A DNA stretch of 64,000 nt from Paraescarpia echinospica (taxonomy: Eukaryota > Annelida > Polychaeta > Sabellida > Siboglinidae), in assembly GCA_020002185.1 (NCBI GenBank), contig CM034533.1, forward strand, positions 46,328,562 through 46,392,561, in the 5' to 3' direction. This document shows, in pieces, positions 15,134-64,000 of the stretch. Position numbers and translations under genes: made by a program. The stretch's first letter is position 1; each line of letters starts with the position of its first letter. The notes beneath the pieces are model-generated. The model saw only the letters and a list, made by a program, of their open reading frames with translations, had not been told where the DNA came from and did no database searches.

Positions 15134-16276
15134 ACCAAGGCAGGTTTCCACGCCATGTTGGCACACAAATGCTTTGGGTAAAATAGTGTGTAAATCTACA
15201 CCAACCACGGAACTTTTTATGACGGTTGTTATGTTGTCTCTCAAAATAAAAACTGTCATCGACTTTGTAGAAGGTGATATATATGCTACACCTCTCCGAT
15301 CTATAAAAATACCTCGCGTTTTTACAAGTACTAGTCGCACAGTAGCCAATGTTTGGTCTCTATCTATTTTTTTTGCACTAAAAATGGGCAGAATATTAGG
15401 TCGTCCAGTTTTGTTGAAGAGAGCGTTCCTTGAACTACAAACAGCGACACGGCGGAGAAATGATGCAGTCGTCGTCTGCTGATAGGTTAAATATCACACG
15501 GTTAAATACGGCTATTGTGATTAATGCGTTATCTGCAAAACAAAAAGATGACATATATGGCACGTGATAAACGCAAGCATTATTAGTCGTAGATATTGTC
15601 GTTAATATGGAAGACTGACTATTATTAAGACTCGATTTGCGAATCTGCAATGCAAGGCAACACGACAACTACATGGTCACCCTGTTTAATATTAAAATAA
15701 TTGGGTAACAATTGTGATGTCTGAAATACTTGGCATATTTCCTTCATGTGATTATCGGCCGACAGTATATTCAGTCCTGTATTCGTAACAAAACGCAAGC
15801 AGTGACGAAAACTATTCATGTTGACAACTTTTGTTTATGTCATGTTTGACTGTTTTATCGAGCACCCTTATCTGGGCATGTTGTCAAACGTGGCATAATT
15901 TTAAGAAACATGACCATATATGGTATATCGCCACATAGTAGGACAATCAGTGAATTGATCACCTTTTATCTCGCACTTCGCATGTGAATCAGCTACGTCT
16001 GTATTTAACAACGGGTTATGTGTTCAGTCCAGCGAAGCGAGGTTCGATCGTGTCTGCACATATAGGGATGTGTACATGTGGAGTGCTTTCAACTGTCGCA
16101 GTAACCGCGGGCAGCTATAGGTCATGTGGTTTGCAATTCAGGAAGAGTCTCCGACCGTTCAACGCCACTGGACCATAACGCTGCGCAGAGGGTTGAATTG
16201 TGTCTAACATACATTGGCTAAAAATAGTCGTTACATCAGCGACGACACGTGACTTTGTTGTGTCGTACTGAGGTAC
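15134..16276. other. Unique intergenic sequence, no gene recognised
   Basis: About 1.1 kb between the gap and the promoter region of the large gene. Open frames on both strands are under ~105 codons, overlap each other, and show no domain motif. I see no RNA gene and no recognisable transposon here. Upstream regulatory elements of the large gene could lie in it, but none can be pointed to. Confidence 0.6.
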
Positions 16277-16308
16277 TTATATACGCCGCGATCTTAGTTC
16301 TGGTTTAT
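16277..16308 (+). promoter_or_regulatory. Possible TATA-type core promoter of the large gene
   Basis: TTATATAC at 16277-16284 is followed about 30 bp later by pyrimidine/TTAGTTC-like sequence that could hold the transcription start. The position, 180-210 bp before the proposed start codon, suits a short 5' leader. The call rests on one AT-rich motif. Confidence 0.3.
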
Positions 16309-16343
16309 TGTTGTTAACACAGCGCTGGAGGTTGAACACCCTC

Positions 16344-16397
16344 ATGATGACAGCCTGCGGACAACGAACATCCGGTTTTGGTACAAACGCCCAGTAG
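16344..16397 (+). other. Short upstream open reading frame in the leader
   Basis: ATG ATG at 16344 opens a 17-codon frame ending in TAG at 16395-16397, out of frame with the main start at 16489. If transcription starts near 16305 this uORF would be in the 5' leader and could reduce translation of the main frame. No conserved peptide is recognised. Confidence 0.35.
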
Positions 16398-16488
16398 CGT
16401 CTCGTCCAAGTCGCCCGGCCCACAAACGCCGAATTCTTATATAACGACACTTTTCTCGTTCTTGAAACGAGAGGACGACCAGGACACA

Positions 16489-63873
<47,385 letters not shown>

Positions 63874-64000
63874 GTAAGTGTTTTGTATAGAAATAAACTG
63901 CAACAAGCAAGGAACATATCCATAAATATATGTACGTTTTTTGGTTTACACAATGCGTTAATTGCCGTGGCTTTGTTGTGGAAGAGAATACACTTAGCAT

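Noticed and set aside
14099..15349. Long open frames across the gap
   Set aside because: They consist of undetermined bases.
16378..16488. Upstream start for exon 1 at 16378
   Set aside because: That codon is TTG, not ATG. The first ATG in frame is 16489 and has a good Kozak context.

Overview
The window is animal (metazoan) nuclear DNA. It shows interrupted genes with GT/AG introns, extracellular domain exons of animal type (SEA, Frizzled, MAM, LDL-receptor class A, SRCR, trypsin-fold protease), several families of non-LTR retrotransposon, tRNA-headed SINEs, microsatellites and a long satellite array. The AT-rich composition and repeat set suggest an invertebrate; I cannot name the species from sequence alone.

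Layout. (1) 1-14133 is a tandem satellite with a ~325-bp monomer (about 43 copies) arranged in higher-order blocks of 8-9 monomers. (2) 14134-15133 is a scaffold gap of exactly 1000 N. (3) 15134-16488 holds no recognised gene and ends in a plausible promoter and 5' leader. (4) From 16489 to the right edge the + strand carries one very large mosaic gene, seen as about 44 exons that nearly all join in consistent phase. It encodes a type II membrane protein with a ~103-residue cytoplasmic tail and one transmembrane helix. The outside part then runs: SEA domain, Ser/Thr-rich linker, Frizzled (cysteine-rich) domain, LDLa 1, MAM 1, LDLa 2-5, SRCR 1, a complete serine protease domain (40804-43433), LDLa 6, MAM 2, LDLa 7, a damaged MAM 3, LDLa 8-18, SRCR 2. 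The window ends just after SRCR 2, in the phase used before the first protease domain, so a second protease domain probably lies beyond the edge. The order combines features of the enteropeptidase-type (SEA, MAM, LDLa, SRCR, protease) and corin-type (Frizzled, LDLa arrays, SRCR, protease) transmembrane serine proteases.

The protease keeps His57, Asp102 and Ser195, but its specificity pocket is not that of trypsin (Ala189, Met216, Pro226 in chymotrypsin numbering), and a Tyr rather than Arg or Lys precedes the new N-terminus. LDLa 16 has lost exactly the Cys1-Cys3 pair. MAM 3 lacks its last exon, whose place is taken by intron-like sequence plus a microsatellite.

Introns carry most of the mobile DNA: an ORF1-like LINE remnant, a CR1/Jockey-type LINE, an L2/CR1-type LINE, an RTE-type LINE with a clean 17-bp target duplication, smaller LINE tails, one LTR of a retrotransposon with its primer-binding site and a broken gag, a degenerate tyrosine-recombinase element, three SINE copies sharing one core, and many micro- and minisatellites. 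Exon calls rest on reading frame, splice signals, phase and domain motifs only; no transcript data were available.
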